Below, one piece after another: positions 18,348 to 26,202 of a stretch of 33,758 nucleotides of DNA. The notes below the pieces were generated by a model, which made no database searches, was not told the origin of the DNA, and was given only the letters and a program-made list of their open reading frames with translations. The translations under genes and the position numbers were made by a program. Position 1 is the stretch's first letter. Every line of letters starts with the position of its first letter. Location: positions 1 through 33,758 of the forward strand of contig DAHUZJ010000046.1 of the NCBI GenBank assembly GCA_027306585.1. Direction: 5' to 3'. The DNA comes from Acidimicrobiaceae bacterium. Lineage in GTDB: Bacteria > Actinomycetota > Acidimicrobiia > Acidimicrobiales > RAAP-2.

Positions 18348-18844
18348 GCGGCGACCTGGACCTCCAGCAGCCCGAACGCTTCTCCGTTGGGACGACCGGG
18401 CCGGTCGGACAGCGCCTCTTCCTCCTGCACTTCGCCGAGGGCGCCACCACGGTGACGGTGAAGGTCGAGAAGCAGCAGGTGGCCGTCCTGGCCAGCTATC
18501 TGGCTCGGATCGTCCGTGAGCTGGGACGTCCCGGCCACCTGCCCGACGACCTCGACTTCGACGTGGACGCCGAGCCGGACTGGGTGGTCGGCACCATCGG
18601 CGTCTCCTACGACGAGGACACCGACCGGCTGGTGGTCGTGGTCGAGGAGGCCGGCGAGGAGGACGGCGAGGAGGGCATCGTCGCCCGGCTCGCCGTGACG
18701 AGGGAGCAGGCCGCAGCGTTCGCCATCCGCGCCACCACGCTGGTGGAGGCTGGGCGGCCGCCGTGCCCGCTGTGCGGGCTGCCGCTGGACCCCTCCGGCC
18801 ACGACTGCCCTCGCACGAACGGCCACCGGCCGCCGGTGACGTGA
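18344..18844 (+). CDS. DUF3090 family protein
   Basis: Conserved actinobacterial protein of unknown function, 166 residues. It starts with DLQQPERFSVGTTGPVGQR, typical of the family (Rv2134c-like). A central very acidic stretch (EEAGEEDGEEG) and a C-terminal zinc-ribbon-like CPLCGLPLDPSGHDC suggest metal binding. GTG at 18344 overlaps the TGA of the phosphatase gene in GTGA, so translation is likely coupled. It overlaps the next gene in the same way. The fixed company of a phosphatase and a kinase-like protein hints at one pathway, but no function is established. Confidence 0.88.
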   Translation: MSGDLDLQQPERFSVGTTGPVGQRLFLLHFAEGATTVTVKVEKQQVAVLASYLARIVRELGRPGHLPDDLDFDVDAEPDWVVGTIGVSYDEDTDRLVVVVEEAGEEDGEEGIVARLAVTREQAAAFAIRATTLVEAGRPPCPLCGLPLDPSGHDCPRTNGHRPPVT

Positions 18845-19587
18845 CGGCCGGCGCGTCACGGGGGGGCCGCCCGGACGACGCGCCGCCCGATGGCCGCGCG
18901 GTGAGCGACGTGCTGGGGCACGGGACGATCACCGTCCACGGCCGCATCGCCGGCAGTTCCAACGCCACGCTCCTCGTCACGTGCTCCCTCGAGGGCCTCG
19001 AGCTCGCCGCCGTCTACAAGCCCGTCCGTGGCGAACGTCCCCTGTGGGACTTCGGGCCCGGCCTGCACCGACGCGAAGTGGCCGCTCACGTCCTCTCCGA
19101 GTGGCTGGGGTGGTGCCTCGTGCCCGAAACGGTCGTGCGCGTCGACGCACCGTTCGGCGAGGGATCCCTGCAGCGGGTGGTCCCCGAGGACGGGGAGTCC
19201 CACTACTTCACGCTGCGAGACGAACCGGCGTGGCAGGAGACCTTGCGCCGCCTGGCCGCCTTCGACGTCGTGGCGAACAACGCCGACCGCAAGAGCGGGC
19301 ACGTCCTGTTGGCCGAGGAGCGGCTGTGGGCCATCGACCACGGCCTCACGTTCCACGTCGAGCCCAAGCTCCGCACCGTCATCTGGGACTTCGCCGGGGA
19401 CCCGCTCTCCTCCGCCGTCAGGGAGGACCTCGACCGGCTGGTCGGCCACGGCCCCCCAGAGGGGCTCGCGGACCTGCTGGACGACGACGAGCTACTGGAG
19501 ATCCTCCGGCGGGCCGAAGCCCTGCTGTCCTCCGGCGTGCTGCCCTTCCCCTCCTCGGAGCGAGCCATCCCCTGGCCGTTGGTATGA
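18841..19587 (+). CDS. SCO1664 family kinase-like protein
   Basis: Protein of 248 residues in the SCO1664 family, distantly related to phosphatidylinositol 3-/4-kinase-like folds. Kinase-like features are a lysine in AAVYKPVRGE, FDVVANNADRKSGHVLL as a catalytic-loop equivalent, and AIDHGLTFH as a metal-binding Asp motif. Catalytic activity is inferred, not shown. GTG at 18841 overlaps the DUF3090 stop (GTGA); an alternative GTG at 18901 would remove 20 poorly conserved residues. It is the last gene of the trio. In mycobacteria the mycothiol gene mshC lies nearby; here the next gene is a Ser/Thr kinase and mshC is absent from the window. Confidence 0.85.
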   Translation: MTAGASRGGRPDDAPPDGRAVSDVLGHGTITVHGRIAGSSNATLLVTCSLEGLELAAVYKPVRGERPLWDFGPGLHRREVAAHVLSEWLGWCLVPETVVRVDAPFGEGSLQRVVPEDGESHYFTLRDEPAWQETLRRLAAFDVVANNADRKSGHVLLAEERLWAIDHGLTFHVEPKLRTVIWDFAGDPLSSAVREDLDRLVGHGPPEGLADLLDDDELLEILRRAEALLSSGVLPFPSSERAIPWPLV

Positions 19588-19865
19588 CGCACAGGTTGCT
19601 GGCCCGGCGACCCGCCGCCGCCGGCGGCAGGACGCCGCTGCCCGACGCCAGCGCCCGTGAGCGAGCCCCCACACCTCGACCGCGGCCTTGACCGGCACCC
19701 GGCACCCGGCACCCGGCACCCGGCACCCGTATCGCACTCGATCTGGGCACGCCGCAGTGACCCGTAGGCAACGCGGTAGGACGCGGAGTAGGAAGCGCCC
19801 AGGGCAACGCCGCAGGCAGTTGCACCCGCCGTTTGAGACGGGGGAGGGAAGGAAATCGCGGAGAC
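19588..19865. other. Intergenic region before the Ser/Thr kinase
   Basis: This 278-base gap holds a 7-bp tandem repeat (19694-19728). Imperfect repeats of GCGG(A)GTAGGA lie near 19770-19795, and a small CCGT/ACGG hairpin near 19829-19840. The kinase promoter probably lies here, but I could not fix a -10 box. No gene is apparent. Confidence 0.5.
19694..19728. repeat. Five tandem copies of a 7-bp unit
   Basis: GGCACCC is repeated five times without interruption. It is a simple sequence repeat, likely to vary in copy number by slippage, in a non-coding gap downstream of the SCO1664-family gene. Confidence 0.9.
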
Positions 19866-21596
19866 GTGGACTCGGGCTCGGTGCTGCGCGGCCGTTATCG
19901 GCTGGACCGGCGCATCTCCTCTGGCGGAATGGGCGAGGTGTGGGCTGCGCTCGACACGCTCCTCGACCGCACGGTGGCCGTCAAGCTGCTGCGCGACGAG
20001 CTGGCAAGCCGTCCGGGCTTCCGCGAGCGCTTCCGCGACGAAGCCCGCGCCCTGGCGGCGTTGGCCCACCCCTCGGTGGTCGCCGTGTACGACTACGACG
20101 AGCAGGACGGCACGGCCTTCCTCGCGATGGAGCTGGTCGACGGCGAGCCGCTGAGCGCGCGGGTGCGACGCGGCTCACTGGGCGTCACCGAGACGATGGC
20201 GGTGGTGGCGCAGGCAGCCGCCGCCCTCGCCGCGGCTCACGCCGCCGGGCTCGTGCACCGCGACGTGAAGCCGGCCAACCTCTTGCTCCGCGCGGACGGC
20301 CGGCTGGTGGTCACCGACTTCGGCATCGCCAGGTTGCTGGACGACCCGTCGCGCACCGAGGTGGGCACCGTCGTCGGAACGGTGACGTACATGTCCCCCG
20401 AGCAGCTGCGGGGCAGTCCGGTCACGCCGGCGTCCGACCTCTACAGCCTGGGCGTCGTCGCCTACGAGTGCCTGACCGGCACTCGGCTCTTCAGCCGCCG
20501 GGACTCGATCGCCGTCGCCATGGCGCACCTCTACGAGCCCGTGCCGGCGATGCCGCCCGACGTGCCGGCTCCGGTACAGCGGCTGGTCACCGCCCTGCTC
20601 CAGAAGGACCCCGCCCAGCGCCCGGCGTCGGCGGCCGACGTCGCCGCGACGGCATCGCAGCTCGGCGGCGTGACGGCTTGGCCGCCCGTCGCGGTCGCGT
20701 TGCCCGGTACGGCCACCGCCCGCATCGAGACAGCCACGGCACCGTTCGCGGCGCCGACCGGGACGGTCGCGGCGCCGACCGGGACGGCCGCGGCGCCGAC
20801 CGCACCGTTCGTGGCCGCCGACGCGACCGCGTCCCAGGTGTCAGGGGTACCGGGCGCACAGGAGCGCACCACCGTCGCTCCCCTGCCGCTGCCCCGGCCC
20901 GTGGAGGGTGAGCGTCGGCCCGGCGACTCGCAGCGGCAGGGGACGGGCACCCTGTTGCACGCCTGGCCGCGGTGGCCGGCATGGTGGCCGGTCCCGGCCC
21001 GCCGTGGCGCCGTCGCCGTTGCGCTCCTGTCCGCGTCGGTGGCGGTCCTCCTCATCGGGCTGGCGGCCAGCGGGGTGCTCGGGGGCGGGCAACGCCCGGA
21101 GGCTGCCACCGTCACCGTGCCGAGGCTGACGGCCAATCCCGTGGGGAGCGCCATCAGCCGCCTGCGCTCCCTCGGCCTCCGGTCGGCCGCGACCTCGGCG
21201 GACGTCCCCGGCCACGCGGCCAACGTGGTGGTCGCCCAGCACCCGGCTGCCGGCCGGCGGGTGCGCCGAGGCAGCCGCATCGTCCTGACGGTGGCCTCGG
21301 GTTACGTGACACTGCCGGCCGGAAGACTCGACGGGCAGCCGGCCGCCACGGCGACGGCCGACCTCGAGCGCCTGGGCCTCCAGGTGTCGGCGCAGGCGAC
21401 GCCCTCGGCGACACCGGCCGGCGACGTCGTCTCCTTCACGCCCTCCGGCCGCCTGGCCGAGGGGACCACGGTCACCTTGGTCGTCGCCACGGCGCCGCCC
21501 ACCACGGCGGCACCACCGACACCGAGCCCACCCTCGCCCGGCAACGGCGGCGGCAACGGCCACGGCAAGGGCCACGGCCAACATCAGGACAGCTGA
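19866..21596 (+). CDS. PASTA-domain Ser/Thr protein kinase (PknB-like)
   Basis: Membrane receptor-type kinase of 576 residues. The kinase domain spans about residues 10-270, with the glycine loop [13 protein letters not shown]-binding lysine K40 in TVAVKLL, catalytic loop [14 protein letters not shown] in [10 protein letters not shown] and APE-like MSPEQL. An Ala/Thr/Pro linker contains 7-residue repeats (21 bp, 20746-20807). One membrane segment ([20 protein letters not shown]) follows. Two PASTA modules outside the membrane ([40 protein letters not shown]) would sense peptidoglycan or muropeptides. The tail is Pro- then Gly/His-rich. GTG at 19866 was preferred over an upstream TTG because the domain starts directly after it. 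No rodA/pbp partner genes are adjacent. Confidence 0.92.
   Translation: MDSGSVLRGRYRLDRRISSGGMGEVWAALDTLLDRTVAVKLLRDELASRPGFRERFRDEARALAALAHPSVVAVYDYDEQDGTAFLAMELVDGEPLSARVRRGSLGVTETMAVVAQAAAALAAAHAAGLVHRDVKPANLLLRADGRLVVTDFGIARLLDDPSRTEVGTVVGTVTYMSPEQLRGSPVTPASDLYSLGVVAYECLTGTRLFSRRDSIAVAMAHLYEPVPAMPPDVPAPVQRLVTALLQKDPAQRPASAADVAATASQLGGVTAWPPVAVALPGTATARIETATAPFAAPTGTVAAPTGTAAAPTAPFVAADATASQVSGVPGAQERTTVAPLPLPRPVEGERRPGDSQRQGTGTLLHAWPRWPAWWPVPARRGAVAVALLSASVAVLLIGLAASGVLGGGQRPEAATVTVPRLTANPVGSAISRLRSLGLRSAATSADVPGHAANVVVAQHPAAGRRVRRGSRIVLTVASGYVTLPAGRLDGQPAATATADLERLGLQVSAQATPSATPAGDVVSFTPSGRLAEGTTVTLVVATAPPTTAAPPTPSPPSPGNGGGNGHGKGHGQHQDS
20746..20807 (+). repeat. 21-bp coding repeats in kinase linker
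   Basis: About 2.6 tandem copies of a 21-bp unit encode (V/A)AAPTGT-type heptapeptides in the juxtamembrane linker of the kinase. They are likely to vary in length among relatives. Confidence 0.8.
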
Positions 21597-21600
21597 ACCG

Positions 21601-21670
21601 CCTCGGGCCCCCGCCCTCGGGGCCCCGCCCTCGGGGCCCCGCCCTCGGGCCCCCGCCCTCGGGGCCCCGC
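21601..21670. repeat. Five 14-bp tandem repeats between convergent genes
   Basis: The unit CCTCGGGGCCCCGC occurs five times, with G or C varying at position 8. Units 2, 3 and 5 contain the palindrome CGGGGCCCCG. The block lies between the ends of the kinase gene and etfA and could act as a double-sided terminator by forming alternative hairpins. There is no T tract. Confidence 0.85.
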
Positions 21671-21707
21671 CCGCGACCCCCCACCCGAGGCCACGGCCGG
21701 CGGGCGC

Positions 21708-22676
21708 TCAGCCTCGGCTCTTCAGCGCCTCGATCAACGCCGGCAGGACCTTGTGCACGTCGCCCACGATGCCGAGGTCGGCCACCGAGAAGATCGGGGC
21801 ATCCTGGTCCTTGTTGATGGCGACGATGTTCTTGGAGCCCTTCATCCCGACCAGGTGCTGCGTGGCGCCCGAGATCCCGGCGGCGACGTACACGGTCGGC
21901 TTCACCGTCTTGCCCGTCTGGCCGACTTGGTGCGAGTAGGGCACCCAGCCCGCGTCCACGATGGCCCTGCTGGCGCCGGCGGCCCCGTGCAACAGGCCGG
22001 CAAGCTCCTCGATCAGGGCGTAGTGCTCCGCCGCACCCAGGCCCCGGCCGCCCGAGACGACCACTGCCGCCTCGTCCAGCTTCGGGCCGGACCGCTGCTC
22101 GACGTGGCGGTCCACGATGCGGGCGCCGCCGGTGGCGCCCAGGTCCGGCGTCGGGGCCGGCACCACCTCGGCCGCCGCCCCGCCACCCGGCTCGGCGGCG
22201 AACGACTTGGCGCGGATGACGAAGATCCCGGGTCCTTCCCCGGCAAAACGCGCCGTGACGAGGTGCGACCCGCCGAACACCGGGTGCTTGCTGGAGAGGT
22301 CGCCGTCCACCGCCAGGTCGGTGACGTTGGTCAGCACGGGCCGGTCCAGCTTGACCGACAGGCGGCCGGCCACGTCGCGGCCGTCGTAGGTGGCGGGGAC
22401 GAAGAGGGCGTCGGGCGCGTTGCCGCCCTTCACCAGCTCGGCGATGGCACCGGCCACCGGGGCGCCGGGTAGCGCGCCCCCGAGGTCGCCGACGTCGTAC
22501 ACCCGGGCGGCGCCGTACTCCCCCAGCGTGCCGGCGAACGATGCCGTGTCGGGACCCCAGGCGAGCGCCTCGACGGTGGAGGCGACGGTGCGCGCCTCGG
22601 TCAGCAGCTCCAGGGTGACGGGGGTCGGGCCGGACTCGGCGACCTCGGCCAGCACCCACACCTTGTCGATCGGCAT
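21708..22676 (-). CDS. etfA: Electron transfer flavoprotein alpha subunit
   Basis: FAD-carrying alpha subunit of ETF, which passes electrons from acyl-CoA and other dehydrogenases to the quinone pool through ETF-quinone oxidoreductase. It has 322 residues, the normal length. The N-terminal ETF domain is followed by the conserved FAD-binding domain: VVSGGRGLG, the [22 protein letters not shown] segment, and [20 protein letters not shown] followed by [10 protein letters not shown]. The ATG at 22676 lies two bases after the etfB stop, so the pair is coupled. It is the last gene of the GDPD-etfB-etfA unit. An ETF-QO gene is not in the window. Confidence 0.97.
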   Translation of the reverse strand: MPIDKVWVLAEVAESGPTPVTLELLTEARTVASTVEALAWGPDTASFAGTLGEYGAARVYDVGDLGGALPGAPVAGAIAELVKGGNAPDALFVPATYDGRDVAGRLSVKLDRPVLTNVTDLAVDGDLSSKHPVFGGSHLVTARFAGEGPGIFVIRAKSFAAEPGGGAAAEVVPAPTPDLGATGGARIVDRHVEQRSGPKLDEAAVVVSGGRGLGAAEHYALIEELAGLLHGAAGASRAIVDAGWVPYSHQVGQTGKTVKPTVYVAAGISGATQHLVGMKGSKNIVAINKDQDAPIFSVADLGIVGDVHKVLPALIEALKSRG

Positions 22677-22678
22677 GC

Positions 22679-23458
22679 TCAGACCACCTTGATCTGCTCG
22701 AGGAAGGCGACGATGCGCTGGGCGCCGTCACCCTCGTCCACCACGATCTCCCCCGCCGAGCGGGACTCCGCCGCGGACACGTCGGTGATCTCCTGACGGG
22801 CCCCGGTGAAGCCCACCTCGCTCGGGTCGATCCCGAGGTCGGCGAGCGACAGGGTGTCGACCGGCTTGGACTTCGCCGCCATGATCCCCTTGAAGGACGG
22901 GTAGCGCGGCTCGACCACGCCGGCGGTGACCGTCACCACGGCCGGGAGGGAGCACTCGACGTCGTCGTACCCGGCCTCGGTCTGGCGCTCGACCTTGACC
23001 GACGACCCGTCCGTGGCCACCGCCTTGGCGAAGGTCACCGACGGCAGGCCGAGCAGCTCCGCGACCTGGACGGGAACGGTGCCCGTGTAGCCGTCCGTCG
23101 ACTCGGTGGCGGCGATGACGAGGTCCGGCTCGGCCCGCCGGATGGCGGCGGCCAGGACCTTCGCGGTGCCGAGGGCATCCGTGCCCGCCAGGGCGCCGTC
23201 CGAGACGAGGATCGCCTTGGCGGCCCCCATGGCGAGGGCGGTGCGCAGGCCCGACGTCTCGCTGTTGGGCGCCATGGACACGACCGTGACCTCGCTCCCC
23301 TCCACGTTGGCGGCCAGCTGCAGCGCCATCTCGACCCCGTAGGAGTCCGAGTCGTCGAGGATGAGCTTCCCCGACCGGTCCAGGGTGTGCGTGGTGGGGT
23401 CCAGCGAGGCGGGAGCCGCCGGATCCGGGATCTGCTTCACACAGACGACGACGTTCAT
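22679..23458 (-). CDS. etfB: Electron transfer flavoprotein beta subunit
   Basis: Beta subunit of ETF, binding AMP in non-bifurcating members. It has 259 residues. It starts with MNVVVCVKQIPDP, the family N-terminus. It contains the signature region VERQTEAGYDDVECSLPAVVTVT and ends with the usual tail DGAQRIVAFLEQ. The segment PDLVIAATESTDGYTGTVPVQ lies where the nucleotide-binding loop is expected. The ATG at 23458 overlaps the stop of the upstream GDPD gene in ATGA, so the start is well fixed and translation is coupled. Confidence 0.97.
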   Translation of the reverse strand: MNVVVCVKQIPDPAAPASLDPTTHTLDRSGKLILDDSDSYGVEMALQLAANVEGSEVTVVSMAPNSETSGLRTALAMGAAKAILVSDGALAGTDALGTAKVLAAAIRRAEPDLVIAATESTDGYTGTVPVQVAELLGLPSVTFAKAVATDGSSVKVERQTEAGYDDVECSLPAVVTVTAGVVEPRYPSFKGIMAAKSKPVDTLSLADLGIDPSEVGFTGARQEITDVSAAESRSAGEIVVDEGDGAQRIVAFLEQIKVV

Positions 23459-24228
23459 GGTCCGATTGTTGACGATCCGGCAGCAGCCTCGCCATTCCTC
23501 GGCCGCCGGCCGGCGGCGGCGAGGGCGGCGGCGACCCGATCGGTGATCACGGCGTCGGCACCGAGCGCCGCCATCGCCGCCAAGTCGGCATCGGCGTTGA
23601 CCGTCCAGACGTGGAGCGCCATCCCGGCGCGGTGGACGGCGGCAACGAGCGATGCGTCGACCTGGGTGACGAACGGGTGGAGCGCCGTGCACCCGAGCCG
23701 CCGCGCCGCCGCCAGGGCCTCTCGGGCGTCGGCCGTCCAGTCGACGAGGAGCCCGGTCGGCACCTCCGGGGCCCGCTCGGTCACGACGGCGAGGCTGCCG
23801 GGGTCGAAGGAGGAGACGAGGATCCCCGCGGGGGTACGGCCCGGGCCCGGCGCGGCGGTCCACGGTGGCCGGCCGGCGAGGGCCGCCGCCACGGCGGCCG
23901 CCAGCTCCCGACCGGGGTCGACGGCCGCCTCGTGCTTCACCTCGACGTCCACGAGCGCCCCGGTGCAGGACTCGAGGGCCTCGTCGAGGGTGGGCACCCC
24001 GGCCGGCAGGTCGCGCCGATCGACGTTTGCGATGGGCCCCACCCCGGGTACTTCCGCATCGTGGTGGACGACGAGCGCGCCGTCGGCGGTCCGGCGGACG
24101 TCGAGCTCGACCCCGTCGGCGCCGAGCCGCCGTGCTGCGGCGAAGGCGTCGAGGGTGTTCTCCCGGGCGGCGCGCCCCCCGGGGAGCGGCCCGCCGCCGC
24201 TGGATCCCCTGTGGGCCAAGACCAACAT
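23455..24228 (-). CDS. Glycerophosphodiester phosphodiesterase
   Basis: GDPD-family enzyme that hydrolyses glycerophosphodiesters to glycerol-3-phosphate and an alcohol. It has 257 residues. The N-terminal catalytic LAHRGSS and ENTLDAF are separated by a slightly long Gly/Pro-rich loop. GVELDVRRTADGALVVHHD supplies metal ligands, then VDVEVKHE, and the C-terminal HVWTVNADADLAAMAALGADAVITD completes the barrel. No signal peptide is seen, so it is probably cytoplasmic. The ATG at 24228 was chosen since AAGGAG lies nine bases upstream and the conserved domain starts at once. It is the first gene of an operon with etfB and etfA. The divergent whiB promoter overlaps its ribosome site. Confidence 0.92.
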   Translation of the reverse strand: MLVLAHRGSSGGGPLPGGRAARENTLDAFAAARRLGADGVELDVRRTADGALVVHHDAEVPGVGPIANVDRRDLPAGVPTLDEALESCTGALVDVEVKHEAAVDPGRELAAAVAAALAGRPPWTAAPGPGRTPAGILVSSFDPGSLAVVTERAPEVPTGLLVDWTADAREALAAARRLGCTALHPFVTQVDASLVAAVHRAGMALHVWTVNADADLAAMAALGADAVITDRVAAALAAAGRRPRNGEAAAGSSTIGP

Positions 24229-24241
24229 CGACGCTTGCTCC

Positions 24242-24269
24242 TTGCAATTCGTGAACCTCACCGTATAAT
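24242..24269 (+). promoter_or_regulatory. whiB promoter (-35 and -10)
   Basis: TTGCAA at 24242-24247, a 16-bp spacer, then a perfect TATAAT at 24264-24269. This is the only near-consensus sigma-70-type promoter seen in the window, and it lies in an AT-rich pocket. The -10 region also reads CATTAT on the minus strand (24270-24265), which could serve the GDPD operon. GTGA-ACC-TCAC sits inside the spacer at 24251-24261. Confidence 0.8.
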
Positions 24270-24319
24270 GCCCGTCGTAATTTCCCTTTTCCGCGACGGC
24301 CACCTATGCGGGCCGATCA

Positions 24320-24335
24320 TGTGAATATGTTCACA
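24320..24335. promoter_or_regulatory. CRP/FNR-type operator before whiB
   Basis: TGTGAATATGTTCACA is a perfect 16-bp dyad matching the CRP consensus TGTGA-N6-TCACA. It lies about 50 bases downstream of the predicted whiB transcript start and 22 bases before its ATG. That position suits repression or roadblocking. In M. tuberculosis the CRP protein Rv3676 regulates whiB1, so a conserved control is plausible. Confidence 0.75.
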
Positions 24336-24356
24336 ACCGGGTGGAGGACGTCACGA

Positions 24357-24647
24357 ATGGCGCTCATGTGGAACCGGACGGTCGACTGGGATGCAGGCGA
24401 CTGGCGAAAGGTGGCGGCGTGCCGCCACACCGAGCCAGACCTGTTCTTCCCGGTGGGGACGACCGGCCCGGCGGTCGAGCAGATCGAGGCAGCCAAGCGG
24501 GTGTGCCGGGCGTGCGAGGCGCAGGAGCCGTGCCTCGACTTCGCCCTGGCGACCAACCAGGAGTCGGGCGTGTGGGGCGGCACCTCCGAGGAGGAGCGCC
24601 GCAAGCTCCGCAAGGCCTGGCTCGCCGCACGACGCCGGGCCAGCTGA
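24357..24647 (+). CDS. whiB1: WhiB-family iron-sulfur regulator (WhiB1-like)
   Basis: Wbl protein of 96 residues. Cysteines C22, C50, C53 and C59 (C-x27-C-x2-C-x5-C) bind a [4Fe-4S] cluster that can react with nitric oxide, and GVWGG at 71-75 with the basic tail RRKLRKAWLAARRR is the turn and DNA-binding part. Wbl proteins act with the primary sigma factor. The neighbouring PdtaS-like kinase, placed as in M. tuberculosis Rv3219-Rv3220c, supports WhiB1 orthology. The ATG at 24357 has GGAGG nine bases upstream; an in-frame ATG at 24306 adds 17 residues but lacks a ribosome site and would cover the CRP-type operator. It is monocistronic and convergent with the kinase gene. Confidence 0.92.
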   Translation: MALMWNRTVDWDAGDWRKVAACRHTEPDLFFPVGTTGPAVEQIEAAKRVCRACEAQEPCLDFALATNQESGVWGGTSEEERRKLRKAWLAARRRAS

Positions 24648-24678
24648 CCCTCGACCGCTCGCCGACCGGCTGACGGCG

Positions 24679-24693
24679 GCACGCTCAGCGTGC
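24679..24693. terminator. Dyad over the stop of the PdtaS-like gene
   Basis: GCACGCT-C-AGCGTGC, a perfect seven-base inverted repeat with a one-base centre. It includes the stop codon of the PdtaS-like gene (24685-24687) and sits about 30 bases after the whiB stop. It could form a cruciform or protein site; a one-base loop cannot fold without fraying. Confidence 0.35.
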
Positions 24694-26202
24694 GGCCGCG
24701 CCAGCGGGGACGTCGATGACCACCTCGGTCCCGCCCCCATCGGCCGGTCCCATGCGGATCGACCCCTCCAGCTGACTGAGGACCAGGTCCCGCACGATCG
24801 ACAGCCCCAGGCTCGTCGTCATCTCGATGTCGAAACCGGGCGGCAACCCGATGCCGTCGTCCCACACCGTGGCCAGCAGCCGGTCGCCCTGGTGCTCGAG
24901 CACCAGGCGCACCGTCCCCGATCGCTCGGCCGCCCCCTCCCCGGCCCCGGCACCCGCAACGCCCGGACCGAACGCGAAGCCGTGCTCGACGGCGTTCTGC
25001 AGCAGCTCTGCCAGGATGACGGCGAGCGGCGTGGCGACGTCCGCCGCCACCTCCCCGAGGTCGCCGGTGACCTCGATCTTGACCGGGCACGAGGACACGA
25101 CGGAGTCCTGGGCCATCTGGACGAGCGAGCCGACGATCTCCCCGAACGGCACCTGGTCGCCGGGGTCGCGCGACAGGATCTCGTGGACAAGGGCGATGGA
25201 GCGCACCCGCCGCTCCGCCTCCCGCAGGGCGTCCTGGCCGGCCCCGGGCCCCGCCCGCCGGGCCTGGAGGCTGAGCAGGGAGGAGATCGTCTGCAGGTTG
25301 TTCTTGACCCGGTGGTGCACCTCGCGGATGGCGGCGTCCTTCGACAGCAGCAGGCGGTCGAGGCGCCGGACGTCGGTCACGTCCCGCAGCAGGATGACGG
25401 CACCGGTGACGGTGCCGCCGGCCAGCAACGGGATGCAGTGCACGAGGACGATGACGTCGGGCCGGCGCTCCACCTCCTCGACGACCGGCCGCCCCGTGGC
25501 GAGCGCCCACTCGACCGCCGACTCCTCGACCCCGAGCTCGGTGAACCGGGCGCCCTCCGGCGGCGAGTACACGCCCATCCGGTGGAAGGCGTTGACGGCG
25601 TTGGGCGAGGCGAGCTCCACCCGCCCGTCGGCGTCCACCACGACGAACCCGTCCCCGACCCGCGGGGTCTCCTCCGTGCCCACGTCCTCCTCGGGGAAGG
25701 GGAACGCCGACTCGGCGACCATCGCCGCCAGCCGCTCGAAGACCTCGAGGTAGGCCTTCTCGAAGCTGCTGGCGGCCCCCCGCCCCCCCGAAGGCGGCTG
25801 GGGCGACGACATCCGCACGACCACCCCGATCACGCGGCCGCCGAAGCGCACGGGGATGTTCTCGACGGGGATGGACTCCCCGATCATCGGGTGGTGGATC
25901 GTGCCGCGCACCACGTCGCCCCGCACCAGGGCCGCCGTCGACAGCGACCACGACGACTGCAGGACCGCCTGCCCCACGAGGTCCTGGTCCACGAGGGTGG
26001 GCCGGTTGCTGGGACGGATCTGGCCGATCACCAAGAGCTGCGGCTCGTGCTCCTCCTCGGGCCGGGTGGCGACCACCAGCAGCAGGTCGGAGAAGGACAG
26101 GTCGGCGAGCACGGACCACGATCCGAGGAGCCGGTGCAGGTGCGCGAGCTCCGCCGGGCTGAGGTCGGTGCGGGCGAGCGCCTGGAGGCCGGGGGTCGTC
26201 AC
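24685..26202 (-). CDS. pdtaS: PdtaS-like sensor histidine kinase
   Basis: Cytoplasmic two-component sensor kinase of 505 residues, close to the size of PdtaS (Rv3220c). No membrane segment is seen. An N-terminal GAF-like domain (to about residue 150) is followed by a PAS domain (about 180-280; GDGFVVVDADGRVELASPNAV). The HisKA_2-type H box is REVHHRVKNNLQTISSLLSLQ with the phospho-acceptor His near 296. The HATPase domain shows LAELLQNAVEHGF (N box) and VWDDGIGLPPGFD, then TSLGLSIVRDLV. PdtaS phosphorylates PdtaR, an ANTAR RNA-binding antiterminator; no pdtaR-like gene is in the window. GTG at 26202 overlaps the stop of the PHP gene (GTGA). Confidence 0.92.
   Translation of the reverse strand: MTTPGLQALARTDLSPAELAHLHRLLGSWSVLADLSFSDLLLVVATRPEEEHEPQLLVIGQIRPSNRPTLVDQDLVGQAVLQSSWSLSTAALVRGDVVRGTIHHPMIGESIPVENIPVRFGGRVIGVVVRMSSPQPPSGGRGAASSFEKAYLEVFERLAAMVAESAFPFPEEDVGTEETPRVGDGFVVVDADGRVELASPNAVNAFHRMGVYSPPEGARFTELGVEESAVEWALATGRPVVEEVERRPDVIVLVHCIPLLAGGTVTGAVILLRDVTDVRRLDRLLLSKDAAIREVHHRVKNNLQTISSLLSLQARRAGPGAGQDALREAERRVRSIALVHEILSRDPGDQVPFGEIVGSLVQMAQDSVVSSCPVKIEVTGDLGEVAADVATPLAVILAELLQNAVEHGFAFGPGVAGAGAGEGAAERSGTVRLVLEHQGDRLLATVWDDGIGLPPGFDIEMTTSLGLSIVRDLVLSQLEGSIRMGPADGGGTEVVIDVPAGAAAR

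Noticed and set aside
19833-19865. TTG start for the PASTA kinase
   Set aside because: The added residues are Arg/Gly-rich and unconserved. GTG at 19866 lies next to the kinase domain.
21601-21670. CRISPR array
   Set aside because: The units are 14 bp and contiguous, with no spacers and no cas genes. The 7-bp array at 19694-19728 was rejected for the same reason.
24306-24356. Upstream ATG for whiB adding 17 residues
   Set aside because: It has no ribosome site, the extra residues do not resemble Wbl N-termini, and the stretch contains a perfect CRP-type operator. The ATG at 24357 has GGAGG.
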